From JAGNRR01 sp965230665 (GTDB lineage Bacteria; Bacteroidota; Bacteroidia; Chitinophagales; Chitinophagaceae), in assembly GCA_965230665.1 (NCBI GenBank), contig CBDDLM010000004.1:2418001-2482000 (forward strand): a stretch of 64,000 bases of DNA, written 5' to 3'. Shown one piece after another: positions 46,768-55,440 of the stretch. The notes under the pieces are model-generated. The model worked only from the letters and a program-made list of their open reading frames with translations, ran no database searches and was not told the origin of the DNA. The translations under genes were made by a program, and so were the position numbers. Numbering within the stretch: the stretch's first letter is position 1; the number at the start of each line of letters is the position of its first letter.

Positions 46768-47808
46768 TTATTTCCCTTGATAAAACCGTTCTTTCAGCGC
46801 ATCTTTTGATTTATTGAAGATCATAATACCACGGTCTTTGCCCTGACGAATCTTTTTTTGTTCTTCTTCCGGAAGTTGGAGAATGTCAACGCATTCTTGA
46901 GAGCAGCAATTCTGCATTGTTTCTTTGCAGTTATCGCATTGAATAAATAACAGATGACAACCGGTATTTGCGCAGTTAGTGTGTAAATCATATGGACTAC
47001 CGCATTGGTGACACTTAGCAATAACATCATCTGTTATGCGCTCTGCCATGCGGTCATCGAAAACGAAATTTCTACCAACAAAGTAATTCTCTAAGCCTTC
47101 ATTTTTTGTTTGATGCGCATAGTTGATGATACCACCTTCTACGTGATATACTTTTTTGAACCCTTTGTATTTTAAATAAGCACTGGCCTTCTCGCAACGA
47201 ATCCCTCCTGTACAGTACATGATGATATTTTTATCTTCCTGTCCTTTGAGCATTTGTTCAGCCATAGGTAATTGTTCCCTAAAAGTATCGCTGGGTACTT
47301 CAATGGCATTTTTAAAATGACCTACCTCATACTCATAATGATTTCGCATATCAACGATAACAGTTTCTTGGTCTTGAACTAACTCATTAAACGCCGCTGC
47401 TTTTAAGTAAGTTCCTTTATCACTTGGATTGAAGCCTTCAATCTCAATACCATCTGCTACAATTTTTTTTCTCACTTTTACTTTGAGTACATAGAACGCT
47501 TTGTTATTATCTTCTACTGCAATATTTAGTCTAAGTTGATCGAGTTCTTCAATAGAATAGATATAGTCCCTTAAAGCATCTAAATGCGCACTTGGGACAT
47601 TGATTTGAGCATTAATACCTTCGTTAGCCACATAAACACGACCATAAACACCTAGCTCGTTGAAGTGAAGAAAAAGCGTATCTCTAAAGGCCTGTGGGTC
47701 TTCTATAGTAAAATATTTGTAAAAGGAAAGTGTATGTCTTGGAGTTGTGTCAGATTGAATCTGCTCCTTAAGCTCTTTTTTTGAGAGCCTATTTCTTAGT
47801 TCTGCCAT
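46768..47808 (-). CDS. trhO: tRNA uridine(34) hydroxylase, rhodanese type
   Basis: 346 residues. An N-terminal acylphosphatase-like domain (HTLSFYKYFTI, GRVYVANEGINAQI) is followed by a rhodanese domain with active-site Cys199 in MYCTGGIRCEKA, then a Cys-rich tail (CHQCGSPYDLHTNC, CDNCKETMQNCCSQEC) that may bind zinc. This is the architecture of TrhO/YceA, which makes 5-hydroxyuridine at tRNA position 34 using oxygen. It has its own promoter. Confidence 0.94.
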   Translation of the reverse strand: MAELRNRLSKKELKEQIQSDTTPRHTLSFYKYFTIEDPQAFRDTLFLHFNELGVYGRVYVANEGINAQINVPSAHLDALRDYIYSIEELDQLRLNIAVEDNNKAFYVLKVKVRKKIVADGIEIEGFNPSDKGTYLKAAAFNELVQDQETVIVDMRNHYEYEVGHFKNAIEVPSDTFREQLPMAEQMLKGQEDKNIIMYCTGGIRCEKASAYLKYKGFKKVYHVEGGIINYAHQTKNEGLENYFVGRNFVFDDRMAERITDDVIAKCHQCGSPYDLHTNCANTGCHLLFIQCDNCKETMQNCCSQECVDILQLPEEEQKKIRQGKDRGIMIFNKSKDALKERFYQGK

Positions 47809-47855
47809 AATTAATTATTTAGAGTCGATTGTAGGTCGAACAAATGATTAAAACA

Positions 47856-47863
47856 CAAAGTTA
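47856..47863 (-). promoter_or_regulatory. -7 promoter element for trhO
   Basis: On the minus strand this reads TAACTTTG, an exact TAnnTTTG match, 47 bp before the ATG. Confidence 0.5.
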
Positions 47864-47930
47864 AGTTTTTTCAATAAATTCGATGCCTAAGAATTAAATA
47901 TATGCGAAGTCTAAATAAGGTATTCTAAAT

Positions 47931-47963
47931 AAAAAAGCCTCGTCTAAAAGTTGAGGCTTTTTT
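47931..47963. terminator. Bidirectional hairpin terminator after the cold-shock gene
   Basis: Stem AAAAAAGCCTC / GAGGCTTTTTT, 11 bp, 11-base loop. It lies just downstream of the stop of the minus-strand cold-shock gene. Confidence 0.85.
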
Positions 47964-47981
47964 ATTTAAAGAGATATATTC

Positions 47982-48494
47982 TTACTCCGTTTCTTCATCT
48001 TCAGCTGTATGTGTTTCAGTTTCAGAAGAAGCTTCAGGCTTTTCTTCTTTCTTTGGCGGAACATAGTTTTCCTTAAGTTGTACGTTAAAAGCCATCATGC
48101 CTTTAGGGCCTTTTTTTGTTTCAAAAACGACCTTGTCATGTTCAGTTATTTCATCAATACAGCTATCTATATGTACAAATACGCTCTGGTTATTACCACC
48201 ATCTACAATAAAACCAAAACCTTTATCATGATTAAAGAAGCTCACTTTCCCATTTCGTATCGGGTTTTCCTCCTCTTCTATATTATTTTGGGCCCCTAGT
48301 ACAATATCCTCAGCTTCAATTTCTACCTGATCTGTTAGATCGGGTGGGGTAGGTTGAAGACTGCCATCAGGATGTAAGTACATGATATCACTACCTGAGC
48401 CCTCCTCTCTGCGTTGAGCTTTTCGCTCAGCCTTTTCCTCACGTTTTTTTCGTTTTTTCTTTTCTCTGTCTTTTTTACCGAAACTATCCGCCAT
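47982..48494 (-). CDS. Cold-shock-domain protein with charged N-terminal extension
   Basis: 170 residues. The N-terminus (1-35) is dominated by Lys, Arg and Glu, then an acidic linker, then a cold-shock domain at about 82-143 with GKVSFFNHDKGFGFI (RNP1) and SVFVHI (RNP2), and a Glu-rich tail. Cold-shock domains bind single-stranded RNA or DNA and melt RNA structure. The extended layout is seen in Bacteroidota. The promoter lies far upstream, giving a leader of about 70 bases, as is common for cold-shock mRNAs. Confidence 0.9.
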   Translation of the reverse strand: MADSFGKKDREKKKRKKREEKAERKAQRREEGSGSDIMYLHPDGSLQPTPPDLTDQVEIEAEDIVLGAQNNIEEEENPIRNGKVSFFNHDKGFGFIVDGGNNQSVFVHIDSCIDEITEHDKVVFETKKGPKGMMAFNVQLKENYVPPKKEEKPEASSETETHTAEDEETE

Positions 48495-48571
48495 AAAATC
48501 TTTTTAGTATTTAAAACCAATTTAAGTCAAATAAAACCAGTTATTGTAAGGACTAAATTAGTTTAGAAATG

Positions 48572-48579
48572 CAAACGTA
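48572..48579 (-). promoter_or_regulatory. -7 promoter element for the cold-shock gene
   Basis: On the minus strand this reads TACGTTTG, an exact TAnnTTTG match, 77 bp before the ATG; a leader of about 70 bases is predicted. Confidence 0.55.
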
Positions 48580-48608
48580 ACATTTTTTAAGCATTCATAC
48601 CATACCAT

Positions 48609-48640
48609 TATTATTTAAAAGGGTTTCCTTTTAAATAATA
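48609..48640. repeat. Perfect 14-bp inverted repeat with 4-base loop
   Basis: Arms TATTATTTAAAAGG and CCTTTTAAATAATA around GTTT. It lies between the DM13 gene stop and the cold-shock promoter, both on the minus strand. No T run follows, so it is either a poor terminator or a protein-binding site. Confidence 0.7.
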
Positions 48641-48677
48641 TGAGCTTAACGAGAAAGTAATTAAGTAGGAGGAAACC

Positions 48678-49118
48678 TTACAGCTCTGCGAAACAATAAA
48701 TTGATTTGTTTTCTTCGCTAAAGACTAGAACGTATTTGTAAGCGTTGAGTTTAGTATTAATGCTAAAAACATAATTAAAATTACCAGAAGCGGCAATCAA
48801 ATCATCAAGTTTTATAATAGCGTCCGTATTATCAGGTGCCTGAGATAAGTAAACCTTTAACTTGGGTCCATTTGTAATCTTGAAACCTTGAAAGCGTAGT
48901 ACGTGTTGAAATGAGTTTTTATATACAATAGCTTGACCAGAAACATCACGTGCGGAGTCCGTTATTTTAAAATCACCTTGCCCTACAATTTGATCATCAG
49001 GACGTGGGGTATATGTAATATCAACAAAATCAGGGGCATTATTTTTTTCCTCCTTATTACAAGATAAAAATGTGATGGTCGTGATACACAGAAAAAGCAA
49101 GGTAAGTTTCAAGTTCAT
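48678..49118 (-). CDS. DM13 domain lipoprotein
   Basis: 146 residues. A lipoprotein signal with lipobox TFLSC leads into a domain of about 100 residues: GQGDFKITDSARDVSGQAIVY, LRFQGFKITNGPKLKVYLSQ and the end YKYVLVFSEENKSIYCFAEL. This fits the DM13 pattern, in which GPxLxVYLS is the strongest landmark. DM13 domains are proposed to take part in redox chemistry; one Cys is kept near the end. Probably anchored to a membrane facing the periplasm or surface. Confidence 0.78.
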   Translation of the reverse strand: MNLKLTLLFLCITTITFLSCNKEEKNNAPDFVDITYTPRPDDQIVGQGDFKITDSARDVSGQAIVYKNSFQHVLRFQGFKITNGPKLKVYLSQAPDNTDAIIKLDDLIAASGNFNYVFSINTKLNAYKYVLVFSEENKSIYCFAEL

Positions 49119-49287
49119 TTCGTACGGTTTTTTAAAAAGCCTAAATTACAGCTTATATATGAAATGGGCTATATATAAAAAGGAATAATCTTGCTTTAGG
49201 CTGCAAATGCTATTTATGACAACAAACCAATAGTACTAGAAATTGACCGTTCATCATTTTATAGCTGGCATAGAAAACGAAGCGTTC

Positions 49288-49295
49288 TATATTTG
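49288..49295 (+). promoter_or_regulatory. -7 promoter element for the M13 peptidase gene
   Basis: TATATTTG, an exact TAnnTTTG match, 19 bp before the ATG at 49315. Confidence 0.6.
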
Positions 49296-49314
49296 CCATT
49301 CTAAAAAAATAAAC

Positions 49315-51366
49315 ATGCGTATATTAAGTTCAGCTTTAGTTTTTAGTATTCTTGTTATTGCTTCATCATGTAATACTAAAGAAGAGAAAACTTATACCTC
49401 TATGCCAGAAGGTATTTCATTTATTGAGACAAGTTATATGGATTCAAGCATCCACCCTGGTGACAACTTTTATGATTTTGCAGGAGGAACATGGAGAAAG
49501 GAAAATCCAGTTCCAGCTTCTGAAACCCGTTGGGGTGCTTTTGATATGCTCTCCGAGTTTAACAAGAAAGTGCTTAAAGAACTGACCTTAGAGGCAGCAG
49601 CAAATCCCGGAAGTAAAAACTCTCCAAGCCAAATGGTCGGAGATCTTTTTACAAGTGGTATGGATACAGCTAAAATAGAATCTCTTGGATTAAAGCCTGT
49701 TCAGGCAGATTTTGACATGATCAATGAGATTGCTAGTATTGAATCTTTGAGGACCTATCTCGCTGAGGTTAATAAAGAGGGAGGAAACCCCTTATTCAGT
49801 TTTTACGTAAGTACCGATGAAAAAAATGTAACGCAATACATTGCGGGTTTATGGCAAGGTGGTCTTAGTTTACCAGATAAAGGGTACTATTTAAAAGACG
49901 AAGACAGAGAAAAAAACATCCGTGAAAAGTATGTAGCGCATGTTGCGAAGATGTTCGAGCTTAAAGGTGAAACACCAGAAGTTGCTCAGGCAAATGCTAC
50001 AATCGTAATGGATATCGAAACACAGTTGGCGAAAGCTAGTATGGATCGTACCGCTATGAGAGACCCGTACCTTACTTATAACAAATTGTCCATTGAGGAT
50101 TTTGATAAAGGAACAACAAACTTTAAGCTATCTAGTTTTTTAACAGCTGTTGGTGCTAGCAAACAAGATAGCATCTTAGTAGGTCAACCGAACTTTTTTA
50201 AGGTAATGGACGAAATGCTTGGCAGTGTATCGCTTGACAACTGGAAGGTGTATCTTACATGGCATACGTTAACTGAGGTTGCCTCTTTTGTAAGCAGTGA
50301 TTTTGACCAAGAAAACTTTGATTTTTACGGTAAGGTATTAAGTGGCCAGCAGGAACAGAAGCCGAGGTGGAAAAGAGTCTTAGGAGTTGTAAATGGGTCG
50401 GTAGGTCATCAACTTGGCAAGCTGTACACAGAAAAATATTTTACCCCTGAAGCGAAAAAAAGAATGGGCGAGTTGGTTGATAACCTCCAACGAACTTTTG
50501 GCGAGAGAATCGAAACACTAGATTGGATGAGCTCGGAAACTAAAGTAAAGGCTCAAGAAAAATTGAACACCTTTGTTAAGAAAATTGGTTACCCCGATAA
50601 TTGGAGATCGTACGATGGTTTAGAAATTTCAAAGGATGACTATATTGGCAATATAAGAGCTTCCAATGTATTTGACTTTAATTATATGCTAAATAAATTA
50701 GGCAAGGCTGTAGACAAAACGGAATGGCATATGACACCTCAAACCGTAAATGCTTATTACAATCCTTCTTTTAATGAGATTGTATTTCCAGCAGGGATCC
50801 TACAGTACCCATTTTTCACCTTGGGGGCTGATGATGCCGTTATTTATGGAGCCATTGGAGCGGTAATTGGACATGAGATGACCCATGGGTTTGACGATCA
50901 GGGTAGTCAGTATGCGGCTGATGGCAATTTAAAAAACTGGTGGACCGAAGAGGACAAGAAGAAGTTTGAAGAAAAAACTCAAATGGTTGTTGACCAATTT
51001 AATGCTTATACAATTCTAGATGGAAAAACGGTCAATGGTAAATTAACTTTGGGTGAAAACATTGCCGACCTTGGTGGGGTGACGATTGCTTATGAAGCAT
51101 TCAAAAAAACATCGCAGGGGCAAAGTTCGGAGTTGATCGATGGGTTTACACCGGATCAGCGATTTTTCTTAAGTTGGGCACAGGTGTGGAGATTAAATAT
51201 TGTAGATGAGGAAGCAGCGAAGAGACTTGTTACCGACCCACATTCTCCAGGAGTATTTCGTTGTAATGGTCCTTTATCCAACTTTCAACCTTTTTATGAA
51301 GCGTTTAATGTAAAGGAAGGAGATAAAATGTTCAGACCAGAAGCTGAACGGGCTGTTATATGGTAA
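49315..51366 (+). CDS. M13 family metallopeptidase (neprilysin/PepO-like) lipoprotein
   Basis: 683 residues from ATG 49315, where a lipoprotein signal with lipobox IASSC begins; an earlier in-frame TTG is upstream of the promoter element. Zinc motif HEMTH lies at 520-524, the third ligand in ENIADLGG (Glu581), and the substrate-binding NAYYNP segment is present, as is FRCNGPLSNFQPFYEAF near the C-terminus. M13 enzymes cut short peptides. Expected in the periplasm, lipid-anchored. A strong terminator follows. Confidence 0.95.
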   Translation: MRILSSALVFSILVIASSCNTKEEKTYTSMPEGISFIETSYMDSSIHPGDNFYDFAGGTWRKENPVPASETRWGAFDMLSEFNKKVLKELTLEAAANPGSKNSPSQMVGDLFTSGMDTAKIESLGLKPVQADFDMINEIASIESLRTYLAEVNKEGGNPLFSFYVSTDEKNVTQYIAGLWQGGLSLPDKGYYLKDEDREKNIREKYVAHVAKMFELKGETPEVAQANATIVMDIETQLAKASMDRTAMRDPYLTYNKLSIEDFDKGTTNFKLSSFLTAVGASKQDSILVGQPNFFKVMDEMLGSVSLDNWKVYLTWHTLTEVASFVSSDFDQENFDFYGKVLSGQQEQKPRWKRVLGVVNGSVGHQLGKLYTEKYFTPEAKKRMGELVDNLQRTFGERIETLDWMSSETKVKAQEKLNTFVKKIGYPDNWRSYDGLEISKDDYIGNIRASNVFDFNYMLNKLGKAVDKTEWHMTPQTVNAYYNPSFNEIVFPAGILQYPFFTLGADDAVIYGAIGAVIGHEMTHGFDDQGSQYAADGNLKNWWTEEDKKKFEEKTQMVVDQFNAYTILDGKTVNGKLTLGENIADLGGVTIAYEAFKKTSQGQSSELIDGFTPDQRFFLSWAQVWRLNIVDEEAAKRLVTDPHSPGVFRCNGPLSNFQPFYEAFNVKEGDKMFRPEAERAVIW

Positions 51367-51404
51367 TAATTTTCTTTCAAGACTGAAGTCTTATTATATC
51401 TTTG

Positions 51405-51432
51405 GGAGCACACTTGATGTGCTCCTTTTTTT
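51405..51432 (+). terminator. Intrinsic terminator after the M13 peptidase gene
   Basis: Perfect 8-bp stem GGAGCACA / TGTGCTCC, 5-base loop, then seven T. It lies 38 bp after the stop codon. Confidence 0.88.
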
Positions 51433-51492
51433 ACAAAAGAACTTTTTATTAGTTTATTCAAGAACATAACAGTTTTATCTACGGCTCAGGTT

Positions 51493-52695
51493 TTGACTGC
51501 CGTTTCTAATTTCTTCTCACTCGTGTTGATAGCAAGAATGTTAGGTCCTGAGGTGCAGGGAGAGTGGACACTTTATATAAATGCCTTTACTTTCGGGTTA
51601 ATTGCGTTTGGTATAGGACTGCCACCTGCCATTAATCATTATTTAGCAGCCAATAAAATTGATAGAAAATTCTTACTGGGTCAATTATTTACATTCTCAG
51701 TCTTCGTGACTATTATGTTTTTTCTTGTATTATTTTTGCTTGAAATAATTGGGCTCGGGTCAGTTTTTCTACCTCAAATAGGAAGCCCATATTTCGTATT
51801 ATTTGGACTCGCTGCTCATTTACTATTGCTCGTATTCAACCAATTGCTGGCTGCTGTTTTGTTAGCTGACAGACGATTTGTAACCGCTGCACGGATAAGT
51901 GCTTTTGCGGCTTTAGGCCTCTTGTTACTATATGCTATACTGTATTTATTAGATTGGCAATTGGCACAACGATATTTTTTGTTTTTTATAATTGCTAATC
52001 TCATTATACTGCTTCTTCAAATGGTATTTTATGCTCGGAGTATTTTGAAAGATGAGCGATATAGCCTTGTTCTGAATGTTTTTAGGATGAAGACAATTAG
52101 GTTATTGATCAGCTTTGCTTTATTGGCATACATAACAAATTTTCTTCAATTCCTAAATTACAAAATGGATATCTGGTTTATTAATGCGTATGTATATGAT
52201 GATGCTAAACTAGGCATATATGCCATTGCGGTATCATTAAGCCAGTTGATTTGGCTTGTCCCGAATGCCTTCCATGCAGTTATTTTTACGGATGTTTCTG
52301 CAGATACCTCTCAAGACCAAAAACACAAAGTAGAAGATTGGGCAAGAAAGATGCTCTTTGTGGCAGTCGGTTGTGGTTTGATAGGTTATTTATTGGCCAC
52401 ATGGCTTGTACCTTACCTTTTTGGTATCAGATATACCTATATTATTTCAGTGATTCCTTATTTACTGCCTGGTATAATTTTATTTGCTCCGACAATTCTT
52501 TTAAGCGCTTTTTTGGCAGGTAGAAATCGAGTAGATTTAAATTTAAAAGCTTCCGCAATAGGCTTTATTCTTGCTTTAGTTGGTAATTGTTGTCTGATAC
52601 CTTCTTACGGTATTATTGGAGCCGCTTGTGCAACAAGTATTTCGTATTCTTTTTCTAGCATATATACCTATTATTGTTTTTTAAAACAGGTCTAA
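51493..52695 (+). CDS. Polysaccharide/oligosaccharide flippase (Wzx/MATE type)
   Basis: 400 residues from TTG 51493, with about 12 membrane segments and the N-terminal signature SLVLIARMLGPEVQGEW typical of Wzx-like exporters. The start is uncertain: the frame stays open back to 51418 and reads FISLFKNITVLSTAQVLTAV before the TTG, which looks like the true first helix, yet no ATG, GTG or TTG is found there. ATT at 51448 is a possible rare start. Likely moves lipid-linked sugars across the inner membrane. No other polysaccharide genes adjoin it. Confidence 0.85.
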   Translation: MTAVSNFFSLVLIARMLGPEVQGEWTLYINAFTFGLIAFGIGLPPAINHYLAANKIDRKFLLGQLFTFSVFVTIMFFLVLFLLEIIGLGSVFLPQIGSPYFVLFGLAAHLLLLVFNQLLAAVLLADRRFVTAARISAFAALGLLLLYAILYLLDWQLAQRYFLFFIIANLIILLLQMVFYARSILKDERYSLVLNVFRMKTIRLLISFALLAYITNFLQFLNYKMDIWFINAYVYDDAKLGIYAIAVSLSQLIWLVPNAFHAVIFTDVSADTSQDQKHKVEDWARKMLFVAVGCGLIGYLLATWLVPYLFGIRYTYIISVIPYLLPGIILFAPTILLSAFLAGRNRVDLNLKASAIGFILALVGNCCLIPSYGIIGAACATSISYSFSSIYTYYCFLKQV

Positions 52696-52873
52696 TCCAT
52701 TTAATAATCAGTCAATTATGAACAGAAGCTCATAGTCTTTTGATCTCTTTTTTTGAGGGTCTTCTTTCTTTTTTGTTGTCCTCTTGTTATCGGAATAGCT
52801 GTAACCCCTTTGTTTACTGGGTTTTACATTTAAAGTGACGAGATTGTTAAGATCTAAAAAAGAACGTTTATAT

Positions 52874-52904
52874 TTTGATTATTAGAACTACTTGAATACT
52901 TTTG
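52874..52904 (+). promoter_or_regulatory. Promoter of the OmpA-family gene
   Basis: A -33 TTTG (52874-52877), 19 bp, then an exact -7 TACTTTTG (52897-52904), the best full match to the Bacteroidota promoter in the window. The start codon follows 29 bp later. Confidence 0.8.
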
Positions 52905-52933
52905 CTCACTGAAAATACTATAAAATTTGATTT

Positions 52934-54607
52934 ATGGCTAGCAAAAAGTACTTATTAATTTTAGCAAGCATTTTTACCTTGTTCAGTTTTACACAGGTAA
53001 ATGCGCAAAGCTCAGGTGTTTATAACCTTACGAGCTATGACTACACAGATAGTAGTCTTATCCCAGAGAAGAGAATGGATCAACAGAATGATTTTATGAA
53101 CAATCGTTATTTGTATCCTTCAAAACCTAGAAACCAATGGGAAGTTGGTCTTTCTTTTGGTGGTTTGAATGTTTCAGGTGATGTTACTTCTCGTAGTTTA
53201 TTTAACAAACCAGTAGATGCAATTAAAACGTTAGGTTTTGCAATCAATGTGCGTAAAGCATGGGGCTATGTAATCTCGACACGTCTTCAGTACCTTCATG
53301 GTTCTGCAAGCGGTTACAATTATCAAGCAGCAAAAGGTTATAACGTACCTGGTAACGTAACTGGAAGAAATCCTTGGGTAGCTAATAATTATACTGGGAA
53401 TGTCTATTATAACTATCACACAAAAATTCGTCAATTTGGTTTAGACGTAATGGCAGCTTTAAATAATATTCGTTATCATAAGTCTTCAAATAAAACTTCT
53501 TTATATGCACTTGCTGGTGTTGGAGCTTTGTTATATGAGTCTAATACAGATGCTTTAAATGGTACGGCTTCTTACCAAGCTGGTTTTGATGCTATTAGAA
53601 CAAAGTATGCTTCTACAAACCATATTTATGAAGACAGAGGAGATATTGCTGGTGAGTTGAAGGATTTATTTGATGGTACTTATGAGACGGCAGGAGAGCG
53701 TCATAATAACCGTGGTTGGTATAATGACTTTACTTTCCGTCCAACGCTTAACGCTGGTTTGGGAGTTTCGTTCCGTTTAGGTAAAAAAGTATCGTTGAAC
53801 ATTGAAGACAAAATTATCTTCACTGGGGATGACTTAATTGATGGTCAGCGTTGGGAAGAAAGATCTTCTTTAACAGGTGATAAAGACAACATTAATTTCC
53901 TTTCTGTGGGAATTGGTGTAAATCTTGGAAATAACGCTGTAGCTCCTCTATGGTGGGTTAATCCAAATGACTTTATGTATAACGGTTTAGCGTCTAAGTC
54001 TGCTCCTGTAGGCAAGTGTGATGCTGACTCTGATGGTGACGGTGTTTCTGATTGTTACGATCGTTGTGGAGATACACCAGGTGGTGTAGCTGTTGATACA
54101 CATGGTTGTCCACTTGATACAGATGGTGACGGTGTAGCTGATTATAAAGATAAGCAGTTGATTACTCCAACAGAATGTCAACCAACTGACGCTGATGGTA
54201 TTGGTAAATGTCCAGATCCAGAATGTTGTTCAAACATTGTTGCTCCTCAAGGTTGTTCTGCAATCGGTGGTGGTTCAATCATGTTCTCTGGAGGTTCTCG
54301 CTCTTTGAGTTCTGCTTCTAAGAATCAGTTGAATAACTTAGCGAATTCAATGAGAAGTAATCCAAACTGTAACGTAGTTGTTATGGGTAATGGTAGCAGC
54401 AGTAAAGTTGCTCAACAGCGCTCATGGGATCGTGTAAACGCAGTAATCAATTACATGGTAGATCGTAATGGTATTGATCGTGGTCGATTTATCTTCCAAT
54501 ATGGTTTAGGTGGTAATCCTAATGCTGTTGATTATCGTGCAGCTGGAAACGGTGAAACGGGTCCTTCAAATACACCTCCTCCTTTCCCTAATCTTAAGAG
54601 AAATTAA
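52934..54607 (+). CDS. OmpA-family outer membrane protein with TSP3 repeats
   Basis: 557 residues. The signal peptide ends near QVNAQS. Residues about 60-350 form a beta-barrel (WEVGLSFGGLNVSGDV, YALAGVGALLYES). About 362-405 are calcium-binding thrombospondin-3 repeats (DADSDGDGVSDCYDRC, DTDGDGVADYKD). About 445-535 is an OmpA-like domain (SIMFSGGSRSLSSASKNQL, RSWDRVNAVINYMVDRNGID). The GHTD segment that normally holds the peptidoglycan-binding Asp is GNGS here, so binding to the wall may be altered. A strong promoter and terminator suggest an abundant protein. Confidence 0.92.
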   Translation: MASKKYLLILASIFTLFSFTQVNAQSSGVYNLTSYDYTDSSLIPEKRMDQQNDFMNNRYLYPSKPRNQWEVGLSFGGLNVSGDVTSRSLFNKPVDAIKTLGFAINVRKAWGYVISTRLQYLHGSASGYNYQAAKGYNVPGNVTGRNPWVANNYTGNVYYNYHTKIRQFGLDVMAALNNIRYHKSSNKTSLYALAGVGALLYESNTDALNGTASYQAGFDAIRTKYASTNHIYEDRGDIAGELKDLFDGTYETAGERHNNRGWYNDFTFRPTLNAGLGVSFRLGKKVSLNIEDKIIFTGDDLIDGQRWEERSSLTGDKDNINFLSVGIGVNLGNNAVAPLWWVNPNDFMYNGLASKSAPVGKCDADSDGDGVSDCYDRCGDTPGGVAVDTHGCPLDTDGDGVADYKDKQLITPTECQPTDADGIGKCPDPECCSNIVAPQGCSAIGGGSIMFSGGSRSLSSASKNQLNNLANSMRSNPNCNVVVMGNGSSSKVAQQRSWDRVNAVINYMVDRNGIDRGRFIFQYGLGGNPNAVDYRAAGNGETGPSNTPPPFPNLKRN

Positions 54608-54626
54608 TATTTCTTTTTGCTAATAG

Positions 54627-54656
54627 AAAAAGGCTCGACATAAGTCGAGCCTTTTT
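54627..54656. terminator. Bidirectional terminator after the OmpA-family gene
   Basis: Perfect 13-bp stem AAAAAGGCTCGAC / GTCGAGCCTTTTT with loop ATAA. It serves both convergent genes. Confidence 0.92.
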
Positions 54657-54689
54657 CATTTGTATTTAAACAAGGTCAGTAATATGGAT

Positions 54690-55337
54690 CTAATATTTTC
54701 CCTTCCTTTGAAAATCTCGATAGGACTTCTTTATATAATCTAGGTATTCATACTCGGTAGCATTACGAAGAAAACTTACCGAAGGGCGGTAGAGGCGCAT
54801 AAACCGTCTAAGGTCATTTCCACTTAAGTGAGTTATCTTTTTTACAAGCTCTTTATTGAATACAAAGTCGATGTATTTTTCTGATTGCCATTTGGCATAC
54901 ATTTCTTGAAAAGCCCATATTTCACGATTACGTTTACTTAGTGCGGCAAGGGGTAATGATCGCATATCGATGTCACCTTTATGCTCTCCACGAATAAAGA
55001 TTCCGTAGATCTGATCTAATGCTAAACTATCTACTTGATAGGGTAGTAAATGCCCATTAACATCCAAAAGAGGTTGAGAACGTTCCATATGTAATACATA
55101 ATAACTTGGTTGTTTTTCATTTACAATTCGAATTCGTAAAACTTCATAATCTTTACGTCTAAACTCGAGTAAGTGCCCACTTTTTACCTCTAGCATAAAA
55201 CCTCCCGATGAATCAAGTCGAATAGATTGGCTATTATGTATGTTACGGACGCGCACACTATCTAGTATGCTATTCGTCACTCTATCTCTAACGATACCAT
55301 GTATAGAAGATTGTGCATGTGCGCTCAAAGCTAGCAT
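54690..55337 (-). CDS. Exported protein with carboxypeptidase-regulatory-like domain
   Basis: 215 residues from ATG 55337. The first half (IHGIVRDRVTNSILDSVRVRN, GFMLEVKSGHLLEFRRKDYE) is a CarboxypepD_reg-like beta-sandwich; the second half is a helical, charged region I do not recognise. The ATG gives only the last nine residues of a signal peptide (MLALSAHAQ). The frame is open for 17 more codons upstream and reads LRKLKYSLYSLS, which would complete it, but no standard start codon occurs there. It lies about 100 bp downstream of leuS. Probable location: periplasm or outer membrane. Confidence 0.75.
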   Translation of the reverse strand: MLALSAHAQSSIHGIVRDRVTNSILDSVRVRNIHNSQSIRLDSSGGFMLEVKSGHLLEFRRKDYEVLRIRIVNEKQPSYYVLHMERSQPLLDVNGHLLPYQVDSLALDQIYGIFIRGEHKGDIDMRSLPLAALSKRNREIWAFQEMYAKWQSEKYIDFVFNKELVKKITHLSGNDLRRFMRLYRPSVSFLRNATEYEYLDYIKKSYRDFQRKGKY

Positions 55338-55408
55338 GCTTAAACTATAAAGTGAGTATTTAAGTTTACGTAGGATAGAGCCTAAATTTTATCTCTAAAT
55401 TACGCTGT

Positions 55409-55431
55409 GCTTGTGAAGTCACAAGCTTTTT
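55409..55431 (+). other. Hairpin downstream of leuS
   Basis: Stem GCTTGTG / CACAAGC, loop AAGT, then five T on the plus strand. leuS is on the minus strand, where the hairpin has no T run, so its use as a leuS terminator is doubtful. Confidence 0.35.
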
Positions 55432-55440
55432 CACAAAAGA

